A stretch of DNA of 64,000 nucleotides from Datura wrightii (taxonomy: Eukaryota; Streptophyta; Magnoliopsida; Solanales; Solanaceae), in assembly GCA_035772735.1 (NCBI GenBank), contig JASDFA010000006.1:13472001-13536000 (forward strand). Direction: 5' to 3'. Positions 13,501 through 22,549 of this stretch are shown one piece after another. Both the position numbers and the translations under genes were made by a program. Positions within the stretch are counted from its first letter, which is position 1. Every line of letters begins with the position of its first letter. The notes under the pieces are model-generated. The model saw only the letters and a program-made list of their open reading frames with translations, was not told where the DNA came from and searched no databases.

Positions 13501-16249
13501 GGGATGGAAGCATTCATGCATTGCATGATCACTCAGCATGAGAAGAGAGAAGTTGAGGTAAGACTAGACGGAATTGCAGCGCCAAAATGCAAACATTTGA
13601 GATATATAAGTTCATTGTTTCAAGACAAATAGAATGATAGATGAAGATGTTACACAGAAAATTGAAGCCAGATGATTGAATGGAGAAGTGCCACTGAGGT
13701 GTTATTTAATAGAAGGATGTTTACCAAAGTGAAATGTAAGTTCTATAAAACAACTATAAGACCGGCAATGTTATATGAAAGTGAATGTTGGGTTGCTAAA
13801 GTCCAAATATATCCACAAAATAAGTGTTGCAGAGATGACGATGCTTTTGATAAGATAGATGCGGATGCTAAGATAAATGTGTGGTAATACTAGATTAGAT
13901 AAAGATTAAAGAAGACCACTTCCTCCAGAAGGTACAAGTAGTGCGCATTGAGGATAAAATGCAAGAAGGTCGCTTGAGATGGTTTGAAAATATTTTGCAT
14001 CAGCCTATAGATGCACTGATCTAGGTGGGAAATTATGGTAAGTGAAGATGTTAAAAAGAGACGAGGTAGACCTACAATCACATAAAAAGAAGTTGTCTTG
14101 AAATACCTACAAATGCTTGGTATCAATGCAGTATAGGTAGCGCAGAATGGAAGAAAAAGATCCATATAGGTGATAAGTTGACAGCTACTAGATAGATTTT
14201 ATATTTAACTTAAGTTTTCACTTTTATTTTATTTAGTATGACGATGATATAAAATGAGCTTGAATGAAAGTGAGGATTCATATAGTCAAACCAACTTGTA
14301 TGGAACTGAGATGTAGTTATTGTTAGTTGTTTGTTATTGGGATGAAAGGATTTGAACCTCAGCGGCTCAGCCAAATCAGAGGTCCAGCCCTCAGAAAGTA
14401 AGATGGTAGCGAGGACTTGAATGGCCACTCCAGAATTTGAGAGAAACTTCACATCAAGACAAGACACATAAAAATACAATCTTTCCAGCTTTCAGACTGT
14501 TACAAAGAAAATTCAAGTACGTATCATGCAAGAAATCAACTGGAACTTTGATTGACATACCTGAATGAATGGAGCAGGCATCTGATGATAATCATAACTC
14601 TTGGGAAGTCTCCGTTCCGCTACTTGTTTTAGAATGCTTACAAAGCTGACCACCAAATCCTTATAAGAATTAACATCTTCTGAGATAAGATCATAAAGAG
14701 GACATAGCGTAGAACCCATAACACCAGGATCATTGTCACATAGCCTCTGCAAACCAAAATAAATGTCAAAAAACAAATAGGATTAGTTACAGCCATAAAA
14801 AGGATCTATTTTCTCTTCAAATGCATCAAACTATTATCTGCATGCCTTTCAATGTGCACATGCTTCAGTTCATTATCTATCATGACATCAGTTATATCCT
14901 TATCACTGGCAAATTCCACATTCTTCTCATAATTTACCCATCACCTCAACCCTCTCGTTTTTTGATACAACACCATACTGACGTCATTAATATCCTCTAG
15001 ACCTTCATAAAATTACTAGAAATAAAATTTCAAAAATATCAATAGATCCTATTTTCTCTCCACTGTGCGGCTTAGCAAAAAAGTGTTAGAAAAGTAAATG
15101 TTTTCTGCCTATCTGCCTAAGCCTTGATGGGCACAGTTACCCGGTACTTGTAATAATAATCAGTACTTGTAATAATAATCGAGGTGTACGCAAGTTGGCC
15201 CGGGCATCACCGTTATCAAAAGAACATGAAAGTGTTAGTAGAAAGAAAATCTATACTATCCCGGATCATATCCTATTGCATCCTCCTAAGTCCCAATCTT
15301 GAACTCAAACACTAGAAATTTTTCATAAATTTTTTCCAGTAGGATAACTTTAGAGCGGGGAAAAGTCCATGCTAAATTAATAACTTTACAGTTGTCTTTT
15401 TTCTCTAAATACTCTTATTCAACTATTGCTAAGACATGTATGCTTATAAAACATTACATCTCGCTTAAAATAATAGTACATGAATTTATGTATAACTTAT
15501 GCTGGATTGCATCTAGTTACTTCAATATTACATTGATCCCACTTCCTCGCCATAAAAGATCCAAGGGCAAACAAAAAGTGACAATGTATTCTAGACAACC
15601 AATTCAACTATTAACATAAAACAGAAAACATATGCAAAGAATGCACCTTTCTGAAATTGGAGACAAGATGGCTAACAGAAGAGGGTGATTTCTGGTAAAA
15701 TCGGTGAAGTGCCATAACAGCCTTTTTCCTAACAGCTTCTTTTGAATGCCCCAACAAATCCACCACCTGAGGCAACACTGCTGGAATAGTCTCCTCGTTA
15801 ATCAACTTACAAACAGCATTCAATGCTGCACAAACTACCAAATAGTTATCCGATTTCAAGTCCTTCTGAATTGTATTCACAATCAAGATAATCAAATCAT
15901 GATCCTCATTCAAAAAAAGCGTCACAGCTAGATACCCAGTACGTTTAAGATGCAAATTATCATCATGTGTCATTTTCACAGCATGTATATATCCAAATGA
16001 TGCATCGTGGCCTAACATTTCAACATACACTAGTCGCATTATGTACTCTTTCATCTTCCTTTTGGGTATATCAGGCTCGATGATTCGCTTCTTGAGGATT
16101 TCGATCTCGTTAATCACGATTCGATCTTCTTCAGCTTTAGATCGGGCTTCTCCAATGGATTTAATTAGGTCAAGAAACTCTTTGGACTGTCCAAATCCTC
16201 CTTGGGAGCCCATTGCGAGCTCCCTACCAATGGTCTTCAACTGCTCCAG
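1464..16249 (-). CDS. AP4E: AP-4 adaptor complex subunit epsilon, 5' part (nine exons, gene continues off left edge)
   Basis: The spliced product is the large epsilon subunit of the AP-4 heterotetramer, which in plants acts at the trans-Golgi network in cargo sorting towards vacuoles. Nine exons on the minus strand join at GT/AG sites, all in phase 0, to give 566 codons. They match the adaptin N-terminal helical-repeat trunk in order, for example GSQGGFGQSKEFLDL, KMTHDDN, RLCDNDPGVMG, RRLPKSYDYHQMPAPFIQ, IKLLKILALLG, DPDDTLKRKTFELLYKMTK and EFAPSNQ-type blocks. The family protein is about 930-940 residues, so the last third (hinge and ear) lies left of position 1. Exon coordinates: 15647-16249, 14561-14746, 8770-8985, 8567-8677, 6978-7175, 6764-6895, 2835-2891, 2531-2647, 1464-1541. 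No frameshift or internal stop is seen, so the gene looks functional apart from its unusual start. Introns 2 and 6 have grown to 5.6 and 3.9 kb by transposon insertion. Confidence 0.95.
1542..2530. other. AP4E intron 8, nothing recognised
   Basis: Unremarkable AT-rich intron sequence of 989 bp, with a poly-A run near 2070-2082. Its splice sites are canonical. Confidence 0.6.
2531..2647 (-). CDS. AP4E: AP4E exon 8
   Basis: Thirty-nine codons, starting V-I-C-W-V-L-G-E-Y-G-T-A-D-G-K-Y-S-A and ending H-S-T-D-D-M-V-K. The donor is GTATGT (2525-2530). This is the conserved adaptin block that ends the trunk repeats. Confidence 0.94.
2792..2812. repeat. GA/CT microsatellite in AP4E intron 7
   Basis: A pure run of about ten GA units on the plus strand, preceded by G and T/A homopolymers. 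In the transcript it is a CU tract some 22 nt after the donor of exon 7. Confidence 0.85.
2835..2891 (-). CDS. AP4E: AP4E exon 7 (57-bp microexon)
   Basis: Nineteen codons, VDSYLRIMGEPKLPSAFLQ, bounded by an acceptor AG at 2892-2893 and a donor GTTTCC. Length and content match the homologous plant exon (E-P-K-L-P-S-x-F-L-Q). A pure CT tract (GA on the plus strand, 2792-2812) lies just downstream of its donor. Confidence 0.93.
3228..3290. repeat. CGCCT-rich GC island
   Basis: GCCTCGCCTCGCCTCGCC is followed by two interleaved AGGCGA words and GCGATCGC. It is strikingly GC-rich in an AT-rich intron. The adjoining GCCTTTTATAACACTG resembles the edge of a dispersed repeat, but the family is not identified. 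Confidence 0.45.
4322..4590 (+). pseudogene. LINE reverse transcriptase fragment (fingers domain)
   Basis: The longest clean RT piece of the intron-6 LINE: K-K-P-P-C-P-D-G-F, then SFIALIPKRKGVVELRDFRP and S-L-I-G-S-V-Y-K-I-L-A-K-L-L. The frame is then lost in foreign sequence, and the RT alignment resumes only near 4842 in another frame. Confidence 0.85.
6061..6470 (+). pseudogene. LINE C-terminal zf-RVT domain
   Basis: Carries the zinc-binding domain typical of the C-terminus of plant LINE ORF2: C-Y-M-C, eleven residues later H-L-F-L-H-C, followed by L-W-N-M-F-F-G-L-L-G-L-N-W. The upstream K-L-I-W-K-T-K-L-P-T-K-V spacing is also characteristic. Confidence 0.85.
6764..6895 (-). CDS. AP4E: AP4E exon 6
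   Basis: Forty-four codons beginning T-M-N-K-V-F-E-H-A-G-D-L-V and ending S-Q-L-R-S-S-A. The donor GTATGT begins at 6763. The A-tail of an antisense LINE starts only 33 bp into the following intron. Confidence 0.94.
6978..7175 (-). CDS. AP4E: AP4E exon 5
   Basis: Sixty-six codons from DPDDTLKRKTFELLYKMTK to ELAEQFAPSNQWFIQ, which is one of the most conserved blocks of the epsilon trunk. The acceptor AG is at 7176-7177 and the donor GT at 6976-6977. Confidence 0.95.
7176..8566. other. AP4E intron 4
   Basis: A 1.39-kb intron with a 94-bp tandem duplication (7430-7617). The rest is AT-rich. A 67-codon open frame at 7791-7994 has no recognised similarity. Confidence 0.6.
7430..7617. repeat. 94-bp tandem duplication
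   Basis: Two near-identical 94-bp units start with GTTGGC(C/T)AAAAG at 7430 and 7524. The junction words recur at 7618. Only two or so substitutions separate the copies (GTTGTC/GTTCTC, GCC/GCT), so the duplication is recent. Confidence 0.95.
8567..8677 (-). CDS. AP4E: AP4E exon 4
   Basis: Thirty-seven codons, reading N-D-S-H-N-L-K-Y-L-G-I-D and ending H-Q-L-A-V-I-D-C-L-E. The donor is GTGAGA and the acceptor AG is at 8678-8679. The exon is too short and internally placed to show as a free open frame. The family residue after K-Y is usually Met; here it is Leu. Confidence 0.93.
8770..8985 (-). CDS. AP4E: AP4E exon 3
   Basis: Seventy-two codons from IKLLKILALLGNGDKKASEQ to AAEVVAKFLK. The acceptor AG is at 8986-8987 and the donor GT at 8768-8769. 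It follows a 5.6-kb intron filled with transposon remnants. Confidence 0.94.
8986..9594. other. AP4E intron 2, 3'-side DNA with nothing recognised
   Basis: AT-rich intron sequence between exon 3 and the Mutator-like MITE. No coding or repeat match. Confidence 0.5.
9604..10873. mobile_element. Mutator-like MITE with 60-bp TIRs and 9-bp TSD
   Basis: The left end GGGAAAATGCATAGAA and the reverse complement of the right end share roughly 60 bp (CCCCTCAAACTT.TCCACTAAACTTA). The flanks are TTATTTTGA (9595-9603) and TTATTTTGC (10874-10882), a 9-bp target duplication with one change, as expected for MULEs. The interior has no transposase frame. It holds three C-rich units of about 120 bp and a duplicated CCGCCATGTCATCCTCCACA word. 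It is non-autonomous and sits in AP4E intron 2. Confidence 0.88.
9890..10250. repeat. Three C-rich tandem units inside the MULE MITE
   Basis: Three diverged copies, each running TCTTCCTCAC, then C/A-rich (CCACCCGCCC), then a CCACCTCNTA(C/G)AA-type word, then a T-rich CATTCTT.GAATTCCTCAT part. The units are about 120-130 bp long. Confidence 0.75.
10883..12535. other. AP4E intron 2, middle part
   Basis: AT-rich DNA apart from the MITE-like fragments near 11600 and 12385. Open frames here, such as 11355-11582 on the minus strand, show no recognisable domain. Confidence 0.45.
11600..11830. mobile_element. MITE end fragment (GGATAATTT..GACCTCCC type)
   Basis: AGGATAATTTCTAAGACCTCCC and the following GGTTTAC words recur near 12385 (GGGATAATTTTAGAGACCTCCC, GGTTTAC, TTCTAAAAC). 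The two look like related ends of a plant MULE-type MITE family. No matching inverted end or target duplication could be assigned. Confidence 0.4.
12536..13350 (+). mobile_element. 3' end of a second L1-type LINE
   Basis: Translation gives the C-terminal zf-RVT domain (CFLCNEAEETNNHLFLH, then Y-K-V-T-S-Q-I-W-S-L-F). It is followed by the L1-type ending W-I-E-R-N-G-R-R-F-E-D, then an A-rich tail (CAAAAAAATAAAACAA near 13340). Strongly 5'-truncated; the frame is broken upstream. Antisense to AP4E. Confidence 0.85.
13540..14205 (+). mobile_element. RTE-type LINE 3' end
   Basis: Contains the C-terminal block of plant RTE-type LINEs: L-D-G-I-A-A-P-K, EWRSATEVLFNRRM, KFYKTTIRPAMLYESECW, a decayed D-D-A-F-D-K-I-D region and R-R-G-R-P-T. 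It ends near K-I-H-I-G-D. Frames are broken and stops are frequent. It directly follows the L1 fragment, antisense to AP4E. Confidence 0.85.
14561..14746 (-). CDS. AP4E: AP4E exon 2
   Basis: Sixty-two codons from RLCDNDPGVMG to HQMPAPFIQ. The acceptor is TTGCAG (14747-14752) and the donor is GTATGT just below 14561. The exon continues the adaptin trunk directly from exon 1 in phase 0. Confidence 0.95.
14747..15094. other. AP4E intron 1, exon-2 side
   Basis: Intron DNA with no recognised element. Confidence 0.5.
15095..15235 (+). mobile_element. Solanaceae SINE fragment
   Basis: GCCTTGATGGGCACAGTTAC, then CCGGTACTTG, CGAGGTGTACGCAAGTTGGC, CCGGGCATCACC and a GTTATCAAAAG end match a SINE body common in Solanaceae genomes. 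A 19-bp unit (GTACTTGTAATAATAATCA) is tandemly duplicated inside it. The tRNA-like head is missing. Confidence 0.65.
15647..16249 (-). CDS. AP4E: AP4E exon 1 (first 201 codons, CTG at the family start position)
   Basis: This exon holds the first adaptin repeats, closely matching plant AP-4 epsilon (EQLKTIGRELAMGSQGG at the start, HLVSNFRK at the end). The splice donor GT is at 15645-15646. The codon in the place of the usual initiator Met is CTG (16247-16249), preceded by AAG and followed by G, which is a strong Kozak-like context. An in-frame TGA lies about ten codons upstream with no ATG between. The first in-frame ATG is at 16211-16213, within the Leu-Ala-Met-Gly-Ser stretch; it also has purines at -3 and +4. 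The protein may therefore start at CTG or lack the first 12 residues. Confidence 0.93.
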
Positions 16250-16560
16250 CTTGAATTTTCGGATCCAAACACCGGATCAAGGATGAAATTCTGGTGGCCG
16301 GCGTTGAACTGAACGGCGTCGTCGTTCCGGGGTGGGGGGTGGGGGGGTTAGGGTTTGAATTTTGAGTGGATCTATGGGAATAGTAGAAAGGAAAGAGAAG
16401 AGTGAGTAGTAGGTGAAAAGATATCGATACAGGCGTGTATCGGAAGGAATATGCAGAAGAGAGAAAAAGGACAGTGTGTTGGGGACCCGGCAGTGGAAGA
16501 AGAAGAAGACGAGGACGATGAGGAGAAGGGAGAAAAAAGAGATTAGATACTAGTAGATGG
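16250..16560 (-). promoter_or_regulatory. AP4E 5' leader and core promoter region with telo-box and G-rich run
   Basis: On the gene strand this is pyrimidine-rich (CT and TTC runs), as in many plant housekeeping leaders. The plus strand holds TTAGGGTTT at 16348-16356, which is the plant telo-box AAACCCTAA on the gene strand. Next to it (16329-16353) are four G runs in 25 bp, a potential G-quadruplex on the template strand. No clear TATA box is seen. The transcription start cannot be fixed from sequence. Confidence 0.5.
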
Positions 16561-16599
16561 TTTGATTGGACAGCTAGCACGTGGTAAACATGTGTTATA

Positions 16600-17812
16600 G
16601 TTTTGTATTATTATGCCATTAGTATTACTTATGCCAAACGCTAAATGGATGTATTTGTTTGTATATAGTTATTTTAAATGTTTTTAAATTAAAATAATTT
16701 TAAAATATTTTTATAATATTTAAAAATATCTTTTAAATTAAAAATTTTAACTTATGAATTTTAAATTTATAAATTATACGTTAAATCAAACAGGCCTAAA
16801 TTTGCCTAGCTGGTAAGGCATTTGTTTCCTTCACTCAACTTTGTTTTATTGAAATTAGAAACTCTAAATTATTTTTTATGACCAAAAAGATTACTCAACT
16901 CTACCTAAATATCACAAAGGACTACAAAAGATGTATAAAAATCAAATAAAACAAAGGAAAAACGAAAAAAGAGTTTCGTGTAATGTGGTCGAGTCTTCTT
17001 TTTTCTTTGGCCAAATCCATACATAATTTTTTAAATTTGCTTCTATTTTTTATTTTGATACTTTATTTTAATATTATTTCATTTTAATTTTTTAACTCTA
17101 TTTTTCGTATGTTGCTTAAATATAAAATACTAATTTTTATATTTTTATTATTTTTATTTATACTCTTCAACTTAAAAATCAAGAGACATCCATTAATTTT
17201 CGAAAAAAAAATGGACATTTTAAAAAAATGTTTTTTTTTATAATTTTCGTGCATTTTTGCAAGAAAAACAACCGACAAAAGTACGTCGATTTTCTTAAAG
17301 TACATCAAATTTTCTTTTCTAAAAAATCATTGACAACACAACGAAGTACGTTGAATTTTAGTATTTTCTGGCAGTGTTATTAGCAATAAATCAAAGGTTT
17401 TTTTTTTTGCCCATATTAAAAATGAGTTTTTTTTATTCATATTGGAGCGAGTTAAAAAATTAGAAAGCGGGATATTTAGGTTAAACGCAGATGACCTGGA
17501 CAATGTAAAAAAATACGTGGAATTGTTTAATTAAATATTTCATATTTTTAAAAAAATATTTATCAATACGCGTTGAATAGTTTGCACTGAATAATATTTT
17601 TTATGTTTAAATGAAACACGAAAAATAGAATTGAAGGGTTAAAATAAAACAAGATTGAGATGAAGTGCCAAAATAAAAAGTAAAAATATTTATGAAGGGT
17701 TATGTATGTATTTGGCCTTTTCCTTTCTTTTTTTTTTTTTTTTATGAAGTCTCTCTCAGGATTTCTCATTAAAGCTATTGTTATCTAGTCACGCTTAGTT
17801 TTTTCAAGTTTT
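16600..17812. other. Intergenic AT-rich DNA upstream of AP4E
   Basis: Very AT-rich with T/A homopolymers. The open frames here are low-complexity (K/N/I/F-rich) and show no domain. A short tRNA-A-box-like word (TAGCTGGTAAGGCA) near 16808 is isolated. Confidence 0.5.
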
Positions 17813-17814
17813 TG

Positions 17815-18685
17815 CAGGGATTATTTTTATTTTAGATGGTTTTTAGTTTTAATTTTTTAAATTAGTGGTTTTTAATTTTTGTTTCTATTGCATATTTAAT
17901 AAAAAATTATGAATTAAAGTATTCTTAATTATGACCTAATTTCACAAAGTAAAATTTTTCTAAAAATGTTTACCCTGTATATAAATTCAGTAGTATCTAA
18001 TTGCAACATCAAAACTTTTAGAAAATTTTGCCTTTGGACATACGTTTAGTGTTATGAACATGCAAAATTTTTTAGAGATGTTTGTCCTGGAACATAAGTT
18101 CAGTAGTTTCTAATTTACAATGTAAAACTTTTAAAAAATTATGCCTTGGGAGTTGGATAGAGCATAAGTTTAGTATTATGAACTCTTTAATGCATAACGT
18201 TCTAAAATTGAACTAATGCCTCGAAAGATATAACTCGTATCTTGAGGCATAAGAAATTATTAAGTCATAACATTTCTAATATTGAACATATGCATTAATA
18301 CATAACTTGTATCTTCGGTCATTAGTAAGAACTTCTTAAGGCATAACGTTCTAAAATTGAACTCATATCTGGTAAGGCACAACGCGTATCTTGACGCATA
18401 AGTTTAATAGTATGAACTTTTTAAGGTATAATATTCTAAAATTGAATTTATGTCTTTGGACATAACTTATGTCTTGGAATTCTTTTTTTGTCTTTCGATT
18501 TTTTTTATCTTTTAAGACATAAATTGTCTCTTGCAAATTTTTTTTTTTGAATTGTAATTTTCTTTTTCAATATTAGGAGTATTTTTATTACTTAAAAATT
18601 TAGATATTAAAGGATAAAAATTAAAAATCATAAATTTAAAAGATAAAAATTAAAAATCACCCAAAATAGAAGTATTTGTGTGAAT
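17815..18685. mobile_element. Candidate TIR element with internal degenerate tandem repeats
   Basis: The two ends look like imperfect inverted repeats. The left has TTATTTTAGATGGTTTTTAG; the reverse complement of the right reads TCTATTTTGGGTGATTTTTA. The interior is built of variants of CATAAGTTTAGTATTATGAA and CATAACGTTCTAAAATTGAA at about 71-83-bp spacing (18194, 18265, 18342, 18425). No transposase and no convincing target duplication is seen, so the edges are approximate. Confidence 0.45.
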
Positions 18686-19250
18686 AAACTATAAAAAAAA
18701 TTCTTTTCTTTTTGCCCTTTAAGTAGGTTTCTCCAGAGTGCAGTAAAGTTTCAGTGCATTCGAATTATGGTCAAATATATGTAAATGATCTCTTATAACC
18801 TCGTACGAATTAAATAGAAAAAAATATTTTTTTAAAAGATTTTTTATATTTAAAAATAAAGCTTTTTATTTAAAAATAAAAATAAAAACTAAATAATTTT
18901 TAAAAGTAGTATAAAATTAAATGTTTCTATCAAATATGATAGCAACATTGGGAACTGTGCAATTACCATTCCTTCCGTGTGATTTCATGTTCGCAATTAA
19001 GTCAAATGCTTCATCTTTCCCCTGATCATCAAGAATGATCAGAAGTATAAGAAACTGCTCATTTTACATAAATAATTTAAGAAGATTTTCACTTCCGATT
19101 TAAATATTATTAACCTTATTCCTCGAGATAAATACTCTCTAAAAAGTTGTCTTATCATTATATCAAAGTTATGCCTCAAGATATAAATTATGCCTATTAA
19201 ACTTAATTATAAGATACAATTTTTTAAAAGTTGTGTCTTGTGAATTAAAT
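18686..19250. other. Intergenic AT-rich DNA
   Basis: No coding frame or recognised repeat. Confidence 0.5.
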
Positions 19251-19254
19251 ACTA

Positions 19255-19530
19255 CTTCCTCCATTTCAAAATAATTGGTGATTTCAGCTTGAGCACATTC
19301 ATTAAGAAAACTCTTCATTCCTAGAAAAATGTAATTTTACCCACTTAACCCTAATAAATATCTTGAAAAAGATGTAACTCAATAATATTTTCTTGATTAT
19401 GTAAAACTCTCTCCACCTAAATAAGTGTAAAATTGGAAAACGTCATTAATGTCTTCTTGATTAAAAGGTCACCACTTATTTTAAAACAAAATCAAAAGGT
19501 CAAAACACCACTTATTTGAAACAGAGGGAG
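19255..19530. mobile_element. Stowaway-like MITE
   Basis: The left end CTTCCTCCATTTCAAAATAA and the reverse complement of the right end (CTCCCTCTGTTTCAAATAAG) form imperfect TIRs of about 26 bp, flanked by TA on both sides. At 276 bp with an AT-rich core, it fits a Tc1/mariner-derived MITE. Confidence 0.85.
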
Positions 19531-19904
19531 TACTATATTGATGTCTTAGGGCAAACATTCTCTAAAAAATTTTGTCTTTGCTAAATTAAATCATACTTAA
19601 GGAGACTTTGATCTATAAATTTTTATTAAATAAGCAGTAAAAGTAAAACTTAAAGACCACTAATTAAATATCACTCTGATTCCAAAAACTTGTTAGTAAT
19701 ATCCACTGTGTTCGACAAAAATGGCTGCAAAAATGTCAATAAAAGGACAGACACGGATAGAAGGTCTTTTATTTAAGGTTCAAGTCGATCTTTCACGTTG
19801 CTATTTGTAATTCAATATTGAAGTTTGGTTTCATGCAAGGTGGAACGTGTTAATTGAAAATGCATAGGGTTGAGAATAGTTACATATTTTACCTACTTTG
19901 ATAC

Positions 19905-20110
19905 TTTCTCTATTTTAAAATAAATCATGTTTTTAATTTGAATATACCTCTTAAAAAAATTACTCTAGAAAGAAAAATATTTTTTTATTCATTTATCCTT
20001 AATAAATATATTTAAAAATATAATTTTTAAATATTTTTTAATTATATAAAATTATTTCTATTTAAATAAGAGTAAAATTAAAACAAAGATATTAATATCA
20101 TAGGTTGTGA
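19905..20110. mobile_element. Degenerate Stowaway-like MITE fragment
   Basis: CTTTCTCTATTTTAAAATAA at the left resembles the MITE end at 19255, and the AT-rich core is similar. The right TIR is not recognisable. Confidence 0.35.
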
Positions 20111-20127
20111 CTCGTGTTAGATCATTT

Positions 20128-20208
20128 TGTCGAGGAATTGAAAAATTGTACCACTGTGCACTAATGCACTATTGCATTAATTACTGTCCTGACAATTTAA
20201 GTTAGCTA
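20128..20208 (+). repeat. C1 5' LTR, first piece
   Basis: Matches the first ~80 bp of the 3' LTR at 52018 (ATTGTA.TAC.GTGCA, TAATTCA/GCATTAAT, AGTTAGCTA). It is cut at AGTTAGCTA (20200-20208) by insertion W and continues at 24485. Confidence 0.75.
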
Positions 20209-20474
20209 GCTAGGGGTGGCAAAATACACATTAATTTTCTTTTCCTTTTATTTTTGCGTTTTAAGATTCAAAAGAAGAAGTTCGGGGTTCTTTTTATAAT
20301 TTTAAAAAATTTGGAGCATGATTTTTAAATTTATTAAAATATACTTAAACCATTTTCTCTTCTCCTTAAAATACATTTAAAGTCCTTTTCTCTTCTCTTT
20401 TCTCTCTCCCATCGATATTATTTCTCTCTCCAGACGATCACTATTTTTGCCCCCGTTTCTCTTACGCTTGTTAT

Positions 20475-22549
20475 TGTCACGTTCCACCTTAGGAGGCATG
20501 ACTGACACCTAGTGTCATATTGGAACCGGAGCTAATCTAGCTGGCAGTATGCACCTCTGGTGCCTGCCAGCAACTCAAAATCAAGAAAACAAATAGCTAC
20601 ATCTCGGTTGTAAACACAGCCTCGGGTCGACTAGGCGCAACATACAACCTGTATAAGACAGCTAACCCAGCAAATCCCAATAATAAAAGGATCGTATACG
20701 GGCCGACAAGACCATCATGTCGTCTAAGTCATAATAAAAGGAAGACAAACAGTTATATACAACCTACAGCCGACAAGGCTGCTAACTGATAGCTAAGCTA
20801 GGTCCCACACGACCAACATACAAAATATAACATATAAAGGCCCCACGCGGCCAACAACAACCAACTAATTAGGAACTGTAGTCCGCAAGCCTCTAAGAGT
20901 GGATAGTGATCGGGACAGGGCCCGGACCTACCCAAAAGTTGTACAACAAAATGAGCAAACCTTCCTAACTGACAATTCCGAAGAAAAGGAGCTGACTGAT
21001 CCGCTAACCCTGGATGACTGCTAAGGAGGTCCTGAAACTCGTCTGTCCGCACCTGCAGAAAAGTATACAGCGCCCTATATGTGGGCGTCAGTACAATATA
21101 TACCGAATATGTAAGGCAATAACAAAAGTTGAATAGAAGCTGATAAAAGAACTGAACGTAATCAATAAGAAGGATAAGAGTTTAACTGAATAACCTCACA
21201 ATCTGAAGTATAGCTAGCAAGTAAATATACAAACAAGAACCTAACCTGGCCCCCATAAGTCTGGAAGGTACAATCAGTACAGAGTAACTTGCTTGAGCCC
21301 CTATAAACCCCGACAAGTACAGTTCAATCTATATACCCCTAACAAGGTTATTATGGTTCCACAGGTAACTATGGTCAACCTACCTAGCCTCTGGGTCTCC
21401 AACCGACCCCTCTAGGTTCATGTAACTGTATCTGAGCTTTCTGGGATCCTGTAACTGCACTTTGGGCCCACAAGGCTCGACAGAGGGTCAGTGATGTCGT
21501 TATGGCATAAAGAAAATCCATATGTGAATGGACTTCGATACGGTCTTATAGGCCTGAATGTAGTCCTTTCAGACATCACATAGCTCCTTTGAGAAATTTG
21601 TAGCCCCGTAGGCAATAATACAGTTAGCAACCCTGAGGTTGGTTAACGGAAGGCCATACTAGGTGGGGTCAATCCCGACAGGAGTACTATACTATAATCT
21701 CGAATCTACTTGTAACAGCTAATCATAATATATATGCTCGCAACTTACTTACAAAGACATAGGTTGTATCAACTACGCGACGAGGATAACTTGCCGAAGA
21801 GGTTAGCCTTAACATACCTCAATTGTCGATTTATGTTCATCCAAACAGTTCCAACCTAAAGCCGATAATTCCTCCAAATTACGGCCCTTACGCTGAGAGA
21901 GTAAAGCTATTTCAATACTAAGAAATGGCTAATAACAATATCCTTTAAGGACATTAACTACAAATCAAACTTTGCCCAATTCGGCCCAAAACATAAGAAT
22001 TTCGAAGAATTTAGATGGTAGAAATACTTACTTATCGCTTGTAGATACTTAGGACTTAATTTGAGATGATTCCTACAACTTCTACTCGGCGGGACTCCGA
22101 CAATCTGAGCTATGTTTCAAGAAATAACTCCATAGATACATTTCTCGTAGGCCCTAACTCGTTATCCAAGATGAATTTGCAATTGAACGGAGTTTAACGG
22201 TGTAATTCGGTGAAAAGCTTACGAAATAATCGCTCACGTCTGCTTTTCTGACTTGGGGAAATATTAGAATGATTCATTAAGACTTGAGAGAGTTTATATA
22301 TAACTTGAGGCCGGGGGCAGAGGGTCACGGCACGCCGCCCATCGCGCCAACATACGGGCGCGACGCGCCGGCCCGTGCGCAGACATGGCTGCGCGGCGCG
22401 GCGCCCTGCCTCCGGCCCCGTCCTCCTGCTCTCTTAACAACATGCTCGTATGCTCATCCCCCAAGCTCTTTCCCGCATGCGTCGTACTCCAAACTCTTGA
22501 CATACATATGCACGCATCGGTTAACCAACAAAGACTTACGGGTGTAACA
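20475..22549 (-). mobile_element. V: solo LTR, 2075 bp, TSD GTTAT
   Basis: The plus strand runs TGTCACGTTCC to GGGTGTAACA. In element orientation (minus) it starts TGTTACACCCGTAAG and ends GGAACGTGACA, the usual TG..CA LTR ends. The 5-bp flanks are identical: GTTAT at 20470-20474 and at 22550-22554. No internal region is present. A minus-strand TATATAAA lies near 22293-22304, next to a very CpG-rich stretch at 22310-22430. The solo form implies LTR-LTR recombination. Confidence 0.93.
22310..22430. other. CpG-rich core of solo LTR V
   Basis: About 120 bp with many CG dinucleotides (GCGCGACGCGCCGGCCCGTG near 22350) in otherwise AT-rich DNA. It lies upstream of the minus-strand TATA-like motif in element orientation. 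The plus-strand frame 22284-22547 reads through it only because the region is GC-rich; it is not a gene. Confidence 0.7.

Noticed and set aside
16224..16580. 118-residue minus-strand frame overlapping the AP4E start
   Set aside because: It has no ATG start (begins at GTG), is a low-complexity Pro/Ser/Leu frame from the CT-rich leader, and ends out of frame inside AP4E exon 1.
16800..16840. tRNA-like A-box word near 16808
   Set aside because: No matching B-box or foldable cloverleaf downstream, so not a tRNA gene.
22284..22547. Open frames in the GC-rich stretch on both strands
   Set aside because: They lie wholly inside the solo LTR with its GTTAT duplications; they stay open because of GC composition and show no domain.
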